From: Methanolinea sp.
GTDB taxonomy: Archaea; Halobacteriota; Methanomicrobia; Methanomicrobiales; Methanospirillaceae
DNA length: 64,000 nt
Reading direction: 5' to 3'
NCBI GenBank assembly: GCA_024518585.1
Contig: JANIHI010000006.1
Span: 1 to 64,000, forward strand
Part shown: in pieces, positions 35,217 to 43,513 of the stretch
How positions within the stretch are numbered: position 1 is the stretch's first letter
Layout: each line of letters starts with the position of its first letter
Made by a program: the position numbers and the translations under genes
The notes under the pieces: model-generated
Told to the model about the DNA's origin: nothing
Databases searched by the model: none
What the model saw: only the letters and a program-made list of their open reading frames with translations

Positions 35217-37210
35217 GAACGGACGACCTCCTTGAAGTCCGGCAGCCTGCAGGGACGGAGTTCCTCCCTCATCCACGGTGCAAGACCCCTGTTCACCCTG
35301 CCGTCAAGGAACCTCCGGTCTCCCAGGACGAGGACACCCCTGTCCTCTGGTGTCCGGAGCACCCTCCCGAGTGCCTGGCTGGCACGGTTGATGGCCGGCA
35401 GGGTGTAGCAGAGGAACTCCCCCTCGTCACCGAACCGCCGGCGGTAATAATCAATGACCATCCTGCGGACCCGGTTGAAGGGTGCGAGGGGAAGGCCGAT
35501 GACCATCGCGCCCTGGAGTAATTCACCCCGGTAATCCAGCCCCTCGCTCCACTTACCCCCGCAGACGGCAAGGAGGATCCCGGCCCTGCCTGATTCGGGC
35601 AGGGAGAGGAACCTCCTCAATGCCTCTTCTGCATTCCGGGGGTCCCGGGGTTCAATGAAGATCTCTTTTGCGTGCTTTCCGGTGGAGAGGCGGCCGGCAA
35701 ATGCGTCAAGGAGCTGGTATGAGGGAAAATACACGGCAAGGTTCCCGGGCAGCCGGGAGAAGACCTCGATGTACTCCTGGATGAGCCGTGAATTCGACTC
35801 GTCCTGGCGCATCGAGAATGCCGTGGTGATGTCAGCGGCACAGATGACAAGGCGGTTTTCCCGGGGGAAGGCGTTTGGGAGGGAGAGCGTCCTGACCGGC
35901 CGGTCTCCAAAGAAGAGCCGGGCATAGCTCTCGACGGGAGAGAGCGTGCCTGATATGAGGATGCAGGCATGGTGTGACGTCGCAATCTCTCCCAGGCGTA
36001 TACCCGGGTCGATGCACCGGACCTCGAGGGAGACCTTCTCCTCGTCCTTCTGGAAGAGCGTCAGGAAGGAGGGGTCGCGGGAGGACTGGGAGAGGGTATA
36101 GAGGAACCGGGTCAGTTTCTCTGTTGCACTCTCGCGGAAATCACCGTTCTTGATATTCCTCTCGCGGATCTTCTCGGCGACCTCCATGAATTCCTCGACG
36201 ATACCATCCATTCCCGGGTAGAGGGAACCCTTTACCACCATCCTGTCGAAGATGCGCGGGTCGAACCAGTCTTCTGCCTCAGGGGAATTGCGGATGCCGT
36301 CCATGAAATCCAGGATACGGGGGAGGATGTCCTGGAGGGCCCTGGTGCTCTCCTTCTTCTTCCCGATGGAAGCGAGTTCCTGCCCGGCCATGGCGAGGGC
36401 AGAAGAGTCAATCGTCACGCTCTGGGCAGCGGCAACGGCATCACCGCAGTTATGCGCCTCGTCGACGAGGAGCACCGATGCGGAGGGGTCGATGTTCAGG
36501 TTCGCAAGGAGGTTCCTCTGGATCTCCTCGTCGAATACGTGCTGGTAGTTGAGGAGGATGACATCAGCCTTCTGGGCGGCCAGGACCATCATCTCGTAGG
36601 GACAGACCCCGGATGCGATATCCCCCATTTCGTGGGGCCAGCAGGTACTGCCAAGGACCCTCTCAGCAGCAGCCTGGAGCTCCGGGGAGGGGACCATCCG
36701 CAGGCCTGTTTCAGATCGGGAAAAGACCCTGCTCGCAATGAAGTAAGGACAGAGAAGAGGCCGTGCGGCGTCCATCCGGCGGACCTGCTGTTTGATATAA
36801 GGGTCACGGGCAGGCACGAGTGAGCCGTTTTCTGCCCGCTGGCGCATGAGGGACGAGGAGAAGGACTTGACCCCCTCGCACCGCCGGTAGACGTCGCCCT
36901 CCCCGCCGAGCGGGCACATGCCCCTCTTCCCGATAAGGTACGCGACCTTGAGCCCGGGCTTCTTTTTCCGAATGAGGGAGGCCTCCCTGATGAAGGTGTT
37001 CAACTGGCTCACGGTCCTGACAGCGACGAGGACCTTTTTCCCTCCCGCCCCTGCCAGCAGGGCAGCAAGCAGGCTTGACTTTCCACTCCCTGTCGGGGCA
37101 TCGATGAGCCCGATGCCGCCATCCCTCGCGCACTCCAACGCAAATTCCAGCATCTCCTTCTGGTGTGGACGGAACTCCGGGTAGGGGAAGAGGTCCCTGA
37201 TTCCTGCCAT
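35207..37210 (-). CDS. XPD/Rad3-family DNA helicase with Fe-S cluster motif
   Basis: A 667-residue superfamily 2 helicase. Walker A is APTGSGKSS (about 38-46), the DEAH box is DEAHNC and the C-terminal motif VI includes 'QALGRVLRTPEDRG'. Cysteines 99, 111, 154, 190 and 203 lie between motif Ia and II where XPD helicases bind a 4Fe-4S cluster; the last is in the family motif CPYE. It unwinds DNA 5' to 3' and acts in repair. It is coupled with ogt downstream. Start ATG 37210 is preferred over 37261 for the family N-terminus and a promoter about 30 nt upstream. Confidence 0.92.
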   Translation of the reverse strand: MAGIRDLFPYPEFRPHQKEMLEFALECARDGGIGLIDAPTGSGKSSLLAALLAGAGGKKVLVAVRTVSQLNTFIREASLIRKKKPGLKVAYLIGKRGMCPLGGEGDVYRRCEGVKSFSSSLMRQRAENGSLVPARDPYIKQQVRRMDAARPLLCPYFIASRVFSRSETGLRMVPSPELQAAAERVLGSTCWPHEMGDIASGVCPYEMMVLAAQKADVILLNYQHVFDEEIQRNLLANLNIDPSASVLLVDEAHNCGDAVAAAQSVTIDSSALAMAGQELASIGKKKESTRALQDILPRILDFMDGIRNSPEAEDWFDPRIFDRMVVKGSLYPGMDGIVEEFMEVAEKIRERNIKNGDFRESATEKLTRFLYTLSQSSRDPSFLTLFQKDEEKVSLEVRCIDPGIRLGEIATSHHACILISGTLSPVESYARLFFGDRPVRTLSLPNAFPRENRLVICAADITTAFSMRQDESNSRLIQEYIEVFSRLPGNLAVYFPSYQLLDAFAGRLSTGKHAKEIFIEPRDPRNAEEALRRFLSLPESGRAGILLAVCGGKWSEGLDYRGELLQGAMVIGLPLAPFNRVRRMVIDYYRRRFGDEGEFLCYTLPAINRASQALGRVLRTPEDRGVLVLGDRRFLDGRVNRGLAPWMREELRPCRLPDFKEVVRSWR

Positions 37211-37236
37211 CGTGCAGGAGTGTTGGAGCCCTGACT

Positions 37237-37247
37237 CTTTTTTATTA
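37237..37247. promoter_or_regulatory. Shared A/T-rich core promoter between XPD helicase and purB
   Basis: TTTTTTTATTA lies about 26-30 nt from both divergent start codons (37210 on minus, 37271 on plus). In either direction it can serve as a TATA element giving leaderless transcripts. Confidence 0.45.
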
Positions 37248-37270
37248 TCGGGAAGAACCAACTTTTACCC

Positions 37271-38653
37271 ATGGCTGTCCACCCCATCGAGTACCGGTAC
37301 GGCACCGGCGAGATGCGCCGCATCTGGTCTGAAGAGTACCGTTTCTCCTGTATCGTCCAGGCCGAGATTGCCCTTGCCCAGGCATCGGCCGATCACGGTC
37401 TCATCCCCCGGTCCGCGGCTGATGCCATTGCACGGGGAGCGCCAAAGGCCACCCTTGCCCGTGCGAGGGAGATCGAGGAAGAGATCGGGCACGACATGAT
37501 GGCCATTGTCAGGGCAATCGCCGAACAGTGCGGGGAGGGGGGCGGCACCGTGCACTACGGGGCAACGTCCAACGACATCCTGGACACCGCGACAGGCCTC
37601 CAGGTCCGGGAAACCCTCTCGGTCCTCGAGGAGAGGCTCTGCCGCCTCCTCGGCGTCCTCCTCCGCCGGGCGGCAGAGACGCGAAACCTCGTGTGCGCCG
37701 CCCGGACCCATGGCCAGATTGGCGTGCCGACCACATACGGACTCCGTTTCGCCATATGGGCAAGTGAGGTAGCCCGCCACATCGAGAGGCTGCGGCAGGC
37801 AAGGCCACGGGTCGCGGTCGGCCAGCTCACCGGGGCGGTGGGGACGCAGGCGGCGCTGGGTGAAAAGGGGATGGAGATACAGGAGAGGATGATGGAGATA
37901 CTCGGGCTGTCAGCAGTCGACGTCTCCAACCAGGTCATTGCCCGGGACAGGTACGCGGAATATTTCATGCTCCTTGCAAACGTGGCAACGACCCTCGATA
38001 AGATCGGGATCGAGATCCGCACCCTCCAGAGGACCGAGATCGGGGAGGTCGAGGAGGCATTCGGGTCCCGCCAGGTGGGTTCCAGCACGATGCCCCACAA
38101 GAGGAACCCCATCAAGAGCGAGCAGGTCTGCGGCCTTGCCCGCATCGTCCGCTCCTCCGTCGAACCTGCCCTCGGCAACAACACCCTCTGGGACGAGCGT
38201 GATCTCACGAATTCCTCCTGCGAACGTGTCCTTTTTCCGGAGGCCAGTATCCTTACCGACCATATCCTGGTCCTGATGACAAAAGTCCTCGAGGGTCTGG
38301 TCCTCCGGCCCGACCAAATCGAGAAAAATCTCCACGTCCTCCACGGCATCAACATGGCAGAGTCAGTGATGGTCGCACTCGTGCAGAGGGGAATGGACCG
38401 GCAGGTGGCCCACGAGGTCCTCAGGAAAGCGAGCATGGAGGCCCTTGCCCGCAAAGTGCCGCTCGCGCAGCTGCTGGCAGGAATCAGGGAGGTGACGGCT
38501 CTCATTCCTCCCGGCGAGATTGAATCGCTCCTTGACCCGGCACGCTACATCGGCACCGCACCGCGGCAGGTGGACAGGGTCATCGCACGGCTTTCCCCCC
38601 TCTGCCAGACCCCGGGAGGGGAAGGGGGGAGTACCCGGTGGCAGAGGACCTGA
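37271..38653 (+). CDS. purB: Adenylosuccinate lyase
   Basis: A 460-residue fumarase-superfamily enzyme. It acts twice in purine synthesis: SAICAR to AICAR plus fumarate, and adenylosuccinate to AMP plus fumarate. The signature GSSTMPHKRNP is present, with 'HYGATSNDILDTA' and 'RTHGQIGVPTTYG' (catalytic His regions). Start ATG 37271 gives the family N-terminus 'HPIEYRYGTGEMRRIW'. A T7 run at 38669-38676 follows the stop. Confidence 0.97.
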   Translation: MAVHPIEYRYGTGEMRRIWSEEYRFSCIVQAEIALAQASADHGLIPRSAADAIARGAPKATLARAREIEEEIGHDMMAIVRAIAEQCGEGGGTVHYGATSNDILDTATGLQVRETLSVLEERLCRLLGVLLRRAAETRNLVCAARTHGQIGVPTTYGLRFAIWASEVARHIERLRQARPRVAVGQLTGAVGTQAALGEKGMEIQERMMEILGLSAVDVSNQVIARDRYAEYFMLLANVATTLDKIGIEIRTLQRTEIGEVEEAFGSRQVGSSTMPHKRNPIKSEQVCGLARIVRSSVEPALGNNTLWDERDLTNSSCERVLFPEASILTDHILVLMTKVLEGLVLRPDQIEKNLHVLHGINMAESVMVALVQRGMDRQVAHEVLRKASMEALARKVPLAQLLAGIREVTALIPPGEIESLLDPARYIGTAPRQVDRVIARLSPLCQTPGGEGGSTRWQRT

Positions 38654-38941
38654 AGATCCGTTCGATGCGTCCAGTTTTTTTCCAATGAAACAGGCTTTGG
38701 CCATTTTCACTATTTGTGCCCGGCCGCACGGCGGTCATGGGCAGATACCACGAAAATCGCATCCGCGATTTTCATTTTGTATCCTTGTGTCCCGGAGAGA
38801 ATCACGTGGTTTTTGGCTCTTCGCACCTTTGAGTGGGTAGATGGGAACCAAAAAGGGGGGACTGCCTCGTCCCATCCTCCCATGAGGGTAGACCCGCCGC
38901 CCCCGACCACCCTGAAATGACGAAAGGGGAAAGGAAAGGTC
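38654..38941. other. Spacer between purB and FKBP with T-tract and perfect hairpin
   Basis: A T7 tract at about 38669-38676 probably terminates purB. At 38752-38773 a perfect inverted repeat, GAAAATCGC-ATCC-GCGATTTTC, could form a 9-bp hairpin or be a protein-binding palindrome. No gene is supported here. Confidence 0.5.
38752..38773. repeat. Perfect 9-bp inverted repeat
   Basis: GAAAATCGC at 38752-38760 pairs with GCGATTTTC at 38765-38773 around the loop ATCC. It is followed on the plus strand by ATTTTGT and preceded by coding-free sequence. It could be a factor-independent terminator helper or an operator. Confidence 0.7.
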
Positions 38942-39634
38942 TTACGCTTCCCCTTCAGGTTCTTCTTCCCTTTCGGGCTTCGTGAAAGTCTCCTGCAGGA
39001 TAATTTTCCCGATGCCCGGGATATTCTCGAATGCCTCGTGGATGATCCTGCTCCGCCACAACAGCCATCGGCGGTCATACATGATCCCCGGCGGGAGGTG
39101 GATGGTGAGAACCCCGGTCTCGAGTGACACGTCCATGTCCCTCCCCGCATACAGCCGGATAAGGCCTTTTACCTGTTCCACGGGGTCTGTGACGCACTCT
39201 TCGACCGAAAACCGGTAGGAGAGGGTCTTTCCGGCCAGGGGATGGTTGAAGTCGATGAGGACCCTGTTCCCGATGAGGTCAACAACCTTGCCCTCGCCTT
39301 TCTCGGGGATCTTGAGGATCATCCCCTTCTTTGGTTTCTCCCTGAAAGTATTCTTATTGAAGGCCTCCACCCGGCCGGGCTCATGGGCACCGAATGCCTT
39401 CGCTGGGGGGACTTCGACCTCCCCTTCCTCCCCGACCTCTTTCCCGACAAGGGCCTCCTCGAGGCCGAGGATAACATGGTGGCTCCCGACCCTTATCGTC
39501 ACCGGGCCGTATACAGCTTCGGGGTTGTAAATGCCCGCTTCTTTTGCCACTTGCTCATCGGTGGTATCAAAAACACTCCCCTCCACCCTGCCGGTGTAGC
39601 TGAGCCGGATAAAATCACCCATCTTGATTGCCAT
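38942..39634 (-). CDS. FKBP-type peptidyl-prolyl isomerase, SlyD-like with C-terminal extension
   Basis: A 230-residue cis-trans prolyl isomerase and chaperone. The FKBP fold is interrupted by the insert-in-flap (IF) domain, as in archaeal FKBP26-type proteins: 'GDFIRLSYTGRVEGSVFDTT', 'HHVILGLEEALVGKEVG', then 'VPPAKAFGAHEPG' and 'LIDFNHPLAGKTLSY'. About 80 residues follow the isomerase domain and form a helical/beta tail ending in acidic residues. Likely cytoplasmic. Start among ATG 39637, 39634 and 39622 is uncertain. A TATA box CTATATAAC at 39732-39740 implies a leader near 70 nt. Confidence 0.92.
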   Translation of the reverse strand: MAIKMGDFIRLSYTGRVEGSVFDTTDEQVAKEAGIYNPEAVYGPVTIRVGSHHVILGLEEALVGKEVGEEGEVEVPPAKAFGAHEPGRVEAFNKNTFREKPKKGMILKIPEKGEGKVVDLIGNRVLIDFNHPLAGKTLSYRFSVEECVTDPVEQVKGLIRLYAGRDMDVSLETGVLTIHLPPGIMYDRRWLLWRSRIIHEAFENIPGIGKIILQETFTKPEREEEPEGEA

Positions 39635-40046
39635 CATAACACCCGGATATCCCTGGTTCTTGACGGGAGGAAAGGCTCCATCACCACCCCTCCCCGGAAA
39701 GGATTCCCTCTATAATTTCAAAAGTGGCGTTATATAGTTAATCGAAGGGAGCCTGGCTTTCCCCCGGTATCCCCACCCGGGTGGTCCGGGGGCATACCGA
39801 TTGACCGGAGTCCGGCGAAAATACCCAGCAATTGGTGTAATGGAGATGGAATAAGGGAAAGAGATGTTTTCTTTCCTTTAGCAGCGTGAAGTCCCCATCC
39901 TCCCGGGAGGTATGTCAAAGGGCTTTTGTCCCCCCGTCTCCAACTCTCATGGTACCAGAGGTTCACCATGTCCCCGGACACGGCAAAGAAGGAGAGACCG
40001 GGCGCGGTGCCTTCCCCCCGCCAGAATCCCCTCCCGGAGGGTCAGC
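39635..40046. other. Intergenic region, FKBP promoter
   Basis: About 410 bases between divergent genes. The minus-strand TATA box of the FKBP gene is at 39732-39740. A short 83-codon minus-strand frame (39730-39981) overlaps it and looks spurious. Upstream of the CYTH gene a Shine-Dalgarno GGAGGG lies at 40037-40042. Nothing else is recognised. Confidence 0.45.
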
Positions 40047-40574
40047 ATGCTCGAAGTTGAACTGAAGGCCAGGGTCGCCGACCTCTCCCGCGTGCGGCAG
40101 AAGCTCACGTCGCTCCATGCAGAATTCGAAGGGAGAGTCCTTGAACGCGACCTGTACCTGGATTCGCCGAGCCGCGATTTTCGGGTCACCGACGAGGCCC
40201 TCCGTCTCCGCGAGGCCGATGGAAGGTTTACCCTCACCTACAAGGGACAGAGGAGGGGGGATTTTGCCCTCAAGGCACGGGAAGAGCTTTCCTGCGGCCT
40301 TGAATCGGGCGAGACCATGAGGAAGATCCTCCTTGCGCTGGGTTTTTCACCCGTTGCAGAAGTGGTGAAGTCAAGGGAATACTTCCGCCTCCCGGAGGCA
40401 ACCGTGACGCTTGACCAGGTAGAGGGACTCGGTGACTTTGTGGAGATCGAGATGAGGGACCCGGCCAGGACGTCACCCGAGGACCTCATCGGGCTCGCAC
40501 GGGACCTCGGTGTCACCGGAGAGCCCATCCACGAGTCCTACCTCGAACTCCTCGAGGCGTTGAAGGGGCGATAG
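40047..40574 (+). CDS. CYTH-domain protein (CyaB/class IV adenylate cyclase-like)
   Basis: A 175-residue triphosphate tunnel enzyme. The name-giving motif ExExK appears as MLEVELKARV at the N-terminus, with 'RDLYLDSP', 'ALRLREADGRFTLTYKG' and 'VEIEMRDP' forming the charged tunnel. In archaea these proteins may act on thiamine triphosphate, inorganic triphosphate or form cAMP; the sequence alone does not decide. Start ATG 40047 has GGAGGG eight bases upstream. Confidence 0.88.
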   Translation: MLEVELKARVADLSRVRQKLTSLHAEFEGRVLERDLYLDSPSRDFRVTDEALRLREADGRFTLTYKGQRRGDFALKAREELSCGLESGETMRKILLALGFSPVAEVVKSREYFRLPEATVTLDQVEGLGDFVEIEMRDPARTSPEDLIGLARDLGVTGEPIHESYLELLEALKGR

Positions 40575-40666
40575 GCCCGGGGGAAGCACGCAGTCGCCGG
40601 GTGCCGGGAAAAAAGGTCGAGGAAAAGAGGAGATCGGGGGGAGATCGAGGGACCTTCCACTTTTAT

Positions 40667-41308
40667 TTAGACCTGGACCAGTTCGATCCCGATCTCCTTT
40701 CGCACTTCGCCCAGGTGGATCATGGCACACTGCCCGAGGGCTGCCATCCCGGGGTTCACGACTTTTGTGCCTGCTTCCTCGGCAATACCCCTCTGTTCAT
40801 GGATATGTGCACAGCAGACCAGGTCAAAAGATGCCATGTGCTTCCTGACGCTCGCACTGCCGACGTGGTTTCCTCCCGCCAGGTCGAGGATGCCGAGAGG
40901 CGGGGCGTGCGAGATGAGGATGTTGTGCGTCCGCCGATCCATCCGGCCGACGAGGGAGGAGAGGATCTCATCAATCTGCTTGTCTGTCATCTCGAACGGT
41001 GTCGAAAACGGTGTCGGGTTTGATCCCCCGATCCCCACGAGGCAGACGGGGCCCATGCTGATGGACGAGCCATGGAGGCAGACGCAGTCGGAACGCTCCA
41101 GTGTGTCGAGCGTATCCCGCGGGTCGCAGTTGCCGGGTACCGCAAACGCAGGGACATCGATGCGATCGAAGAGCGCCCCCACGGCATCGGCCGGACCCAT
41201 GTTGGTGATGTCGCCGGCGATAAAAATTGCATCCGGGGAGAGTTCAAGGAAAGACTCGATCTTTCCAAATTCCCCATGCAGGTCGGCCAGCAAAAGAACA
41301 TCTTTCAT
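40667..41308 (-). CDS. Metallophosphoesterase (calcineurin-like)
   Basis: A 213-residue phosphoesterase. Metal ligands are visible in 'LLADLHGEF' (Asp, His), 'IAGDITNMG' (Asp), 'PGNCD' (Asn), 'ISHAPP' (His) and 'CAHIHEQRG' (His-x-His). Such single-domain enzymes hydrolyse phosphodiesters or phosphomonoesters; substrate unknown. Start ATG 41308 fits a TATA box 26 nt upstream. Confidence 0.92.
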   Translation of the reverse strand: MKDVLLLADLHGEFGKIESFLELSPDAIFIAGDITNMGPADAVGALFDRIDVPAFAVPGNCDPRDTLDTLERSDCVCLHGSSISMGPVCLVGIGGSNPTPFSTPFEMTDKQIDEILSSLVGRMDRRTHNILISHAPPLGILDLAGGNHVGSASVRKHMASFDLVCCAHIHEQRGIAEEAGTKVVNPGMAALGQCAMIHLGEVRKEIGIELVQV

Positions 41309-41330
41309 GTGAATAATCATTCGAAGGGGT

Positions 41331-41338
41331 TTTTAAAA
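41331..41338 (-). promoter_or_regulatory. TATA box of the metallophosphoesterase gene
   Basis: TTTTAAAA, centred 26 nt before ATG 41308. It overlaps the last codons of the upstream radical SAM gene, so this promoter is internal to the two-gene array. Confidence 0.55.
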
Positions 41339-42433
41339 AAATCTTTGCGTCGGGTTACGCCACGTCCCCGTCACTTTGCCCTTCAGCGCGAGCGACCCAA
41401 GCATGCGCTCCAGTCCAGGGAGGAGGGGGCGCGGGCTTGTGCCTGCCAGCGGGGTTCCCGGGAGGGGCAGGAAGCGGTGCACGTGCACCTGCCCCCTCGC
41501 ACTCGTCCACCGGATGAGCTCTGCAGTCATTGCCTGGTCCTCGTCACTCTCCCCTGGTATCCCGACGATGAAATCCACGACGGGTGTCAAGCCTGCCTCA
41601 AGGGTCAGTTCGACCGCCCGTATGACGTCTTCCACGCTGTGTCCCCGCTCCAGGAGGGAGAGGACCCTGTCACTCCCTGACTGGGCCCCGAAGTGGAGGC
41701 GCGTGTTGCTGCAGTATGTCGTGATCATCTCGAGGGCCTGGTGGGTGACCCATTCCGGCCGGACTTCACTTGGGAAAGTTCCAAGGTAGATATTCTGCCC
41801 AGGCTTCCTGAGAGAGGCAAGGAGTGCCCTGACCTTTTCGAGGCGGGGGGTCTTTCCATCGGACCCGTATGCAAGGGCGTTTGGGGTCACGAACCGGGCA
41901 TCCCGGAATTTCCGGGCAGCCGTGACGATGGCCGGGATACTCCGGTGGCGCATTCCACGCCCAAAGATGCGGGGTGTCTGGCAGTACGTGCAGGAGTGGG
42001 GGCAGCCCCGCGAGATCTCGATGTAACCCTTCATCGTGGTAAAAGGAGGGTATGCATCGAGGCGAACGGAACTGGCAGGAGGCGAAAAGACATCACCGGT
42101 CGCAACACCCGGCGGGATCTTTCCTCCTTCCCGGATCGCGAGGAGGAGGGCCGGGAGGGTGAATTCCCCTTCGCCGACGACCACGTAGTCGGCAATTTTT
42201 ACCATTTCCCTGTGGCAGGCCGTGGCATGGGGACCGCCAACGATGGTCATACAGGGGGCATCCCGTATCTCGGGAAGGTAGCGGGGGAGGGAAAGCGAGT
42301 TCAGACTGTAACAGGTCACGTCTCCCTGGGGTGAACTGACAGGCCGGAGGATGAACCCTTCCCTCTCGCAGGCTGCATAGAGGGCAGCATAGGAGTTGCG
42401 CGATGCAGGGATGAGTCTCCAGCAGACGTCCAT
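41333..42433 (-). CDS. B12-binding-like radical SAM protein (TIGR04013/methanogen type)
   Basis: A 366-residue protein. An N-terminal cobalamin-binding-like domain (about 1-120, with 'TIVGGPHATACHREM' and 'YVVVGEGEF') precedes a radical SAM domain with the cluster motif SRGCPHSCTYCQTP. A later segment 'QSGSDRVLSLLERGHSVEDV' is typical of elongator-like (Elp3/MiaB-like) radical SAM domains. Archaeal members of this group are mostly unassigned; a methyltransferase or methylthiotransferase role is possible. The usual B12-coordinating DxHxxG is not visible, so cobalamin binding is uncertain. Start ATG 42433. Confidence 0.85.
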   Translation of the reverse strand: MDVCWRLIPASRNSYAALYAACEREGFILRPVSSPQGDVTCYSLNSLSLPRYLPEIRDAPCMTIVGGPHATACHREMVKIADYVVVGEGEFTLPALLLAIREGGKIPPGVATGDVFSPPASSVRLDAYPPFTTMKGYIEISRGCPHSCTYCQTPRIFGRGMRHRSIPAIVTAARKFRDARFVTPNALAYGSDGKTPRLEKVRALLASLRKPGQNIYLGTFPSEVRPEWVTHQALEMITTYCSNTRLHFGAQSGSDRVLSLLERGHSVEDVIRAVELTLEAGLTPVVDFIVGIPGESDEDQAMTAELIRWTSARGQVHVHRFLPLPGTPLAGTSPRPLLPGLERMLGSLALKGKVTGTWRNPTQRFF

Positions 42434-42593
42434 TTTCCCATGAGAATTGCATTTGCGGTATTCATGTTTTCTGTTCTCGCAACCGGTGGTCATCGGCAGT
42501 CAGTGGCAGGGTTAGTGCAACCGTGGCAGGGATTTTGTTTTTTGAAAAATCAGGAGGGGGGGCCAGGCCACCGTTCCCGGAAGCCCTCGCCCC

Positions 42594-43019
42594 TCAGCCC
42601 CGCGTCCTGTAGGGCACCATCTGGTCGATGATCTTGTAGGTCTGACCGTTCGTGAGTGTCACGAAGACCTCGAGCCGGTCATCAGTCCGTGACCCCTGGA
42701 ATGTCACCTCGGCACCCTTGTTTGCCTCCAGGTGTTTCTCGGTGATGACGCCGTCGGGAGTCGTCACCCGTACCAGGATATCTCTGACTGCCACCTGGCC
42801 CTTCCCACCGGCAAAGACGACGGTGAGTGTTGCATAGATGGGGTCCTTTTCGTTGACCTGGATCTCGACAGTGCTCTGGGGTGGCAGGGTCACCGTTGGT
42901 TCGGCCCCGCCGCTTCCCCGGCCCCACCCCTCGGGTTGCGCGGGTTGCCCCCCGAGGCACCCGCTGAGCAGTACTGCTCCTGATAACAGGACGAGGAGGA
43001 AGAATGAAGATCTTCTCAT
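42594..43019 (-). CDS. Predicted lipoprotein
   Basis: A 141-residue protein. The signal ends in the lipobox AVLLSGC; then a Gly-rich linker and a single beta-sandwich-like domain ('VEIQVNEKDPIYATLTVVFAG', 'DILVRVTTPDGVI'). Extracellular. No family recognised. It ends next to nothing on its strand for about 160 bases and lies 39 nt after the DUF126 gene. Confidence 0.82.
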   Translation of the reverse strand: MRRSSFFLLVLLSGAVLLSGCLGGQPAQPEGWGRGSGGAEPTVTLPPQSTVEIQVNEKDPIYATLTVVFAGGKGQVAVRDILVRVTTPDGVITEKHLEANKGAEVTFQGSRTDDRLEVFVTLTNGQTYKIIDQMVPYRTRG

Positions 43020-43058
43020 GGAGGAGTGTGGGGAGCCAGCATTCATGAGGGTATCCCT

Positions 43059-43475
43059 TCAGATCCCGGTATCGGGCAGGACCTCAACGGTCCCCTCGTC
43101 GCCATCGACCCGGAGGAGGTCACCGTCCCTGAGCCGGGAGATGCCCCCCTCGATCCTGTCGACGAGGGGTATCCTGCCCATGATGGCGCCGACCGCGATG
43201 ATGGGTTCGGCTTCCTCGTTAATCATCGCGGCCGGGGCTTTTTTATTGCGACTCAAGGCATAGAGAACGTACGACCCGACAGTCGACCCCCGGCCATGGG
43301 GAAAGACGAGGACCTTTCCCGTGATGACCTGGCCTTCCAGGGGATGGCCCTTCTCGACGACAGCTCCCGTCTCGGGGTCGACACCGGAGAGAAACGATAT
43401 CGGGGCGGGACTGACAAGTGCCCGGCCCTTCCCCGTACCCCCCGCTATCCCCCTGCCGTGGATGCGCATGATCAT
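43059..43475 (-). CDS. DUF126/aconitase X small (swivel) subunit; phosphomevalonate dehydratase small subunit
   Basis: A 138-residue swivel-domain protein. 'GRGIAGGTGKGRALVS', 'PISFLSGVDPETG', 'KVLVFPHGRGSTVGSYVL' and 'ALSRNKKAPAAMI' are typical of the small subunit of archaeal mevalonate 5-phosphate dehydratase, used in the archaeal mevalonate pathway to isoprenoid lipids. The large subunit (DUF521) is not in this window, so the two genes are unlinked here. The start is ATG 43475 or 43469; the promoter spacing favours 43475. Confidence 0.88.
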   Translation of the reverse strand: MIMRIHGRGIAGGTGKGRALVSPAPISFLSGVDPETGAVVEKGHPLEGQVITGKVLVFPHGRGSTVGSYVLYALSRNKKAPAAMINEEAEPIIAVGAIMGRIPLVDRIEGGISRLRDGDLLRVDGDEGTVEVLPDTGI

Positions 43476-43479
43476 ACCA

Positions 43480-43487
43480 CATAAATC
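43480..43487 (+). promoter_or_regulatory. TATA box of the first PAN gene
   Basis: CATAAATC, centred 30 nt before ATG 43514. It lies inside the promoter region of the divergent DUF126 gene. Confidence 0.5.
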
Positions 43488-43499
43488 TAGGGAGATCCA

Positions 43500-43508
43500 G
43501 ATATAGTG
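43500..43508 (-). promoter_or_regulatory. TATA box of the DUF126 gene
   Basis: CACTATATC on the minus strand, centred 28 nt before ATG 43475. It interleaves with the opposite TATA box in the 38-nt gap. Confidence 0.55.
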
Positions 43509-43513
43509 ATAGC

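Noticed and set aside
39730-39981. 83-codon minus-strand frame upstream of the FKBP gene
   Set aside because: It overlaps the FKBP promoter and has no recognisable sequence features.
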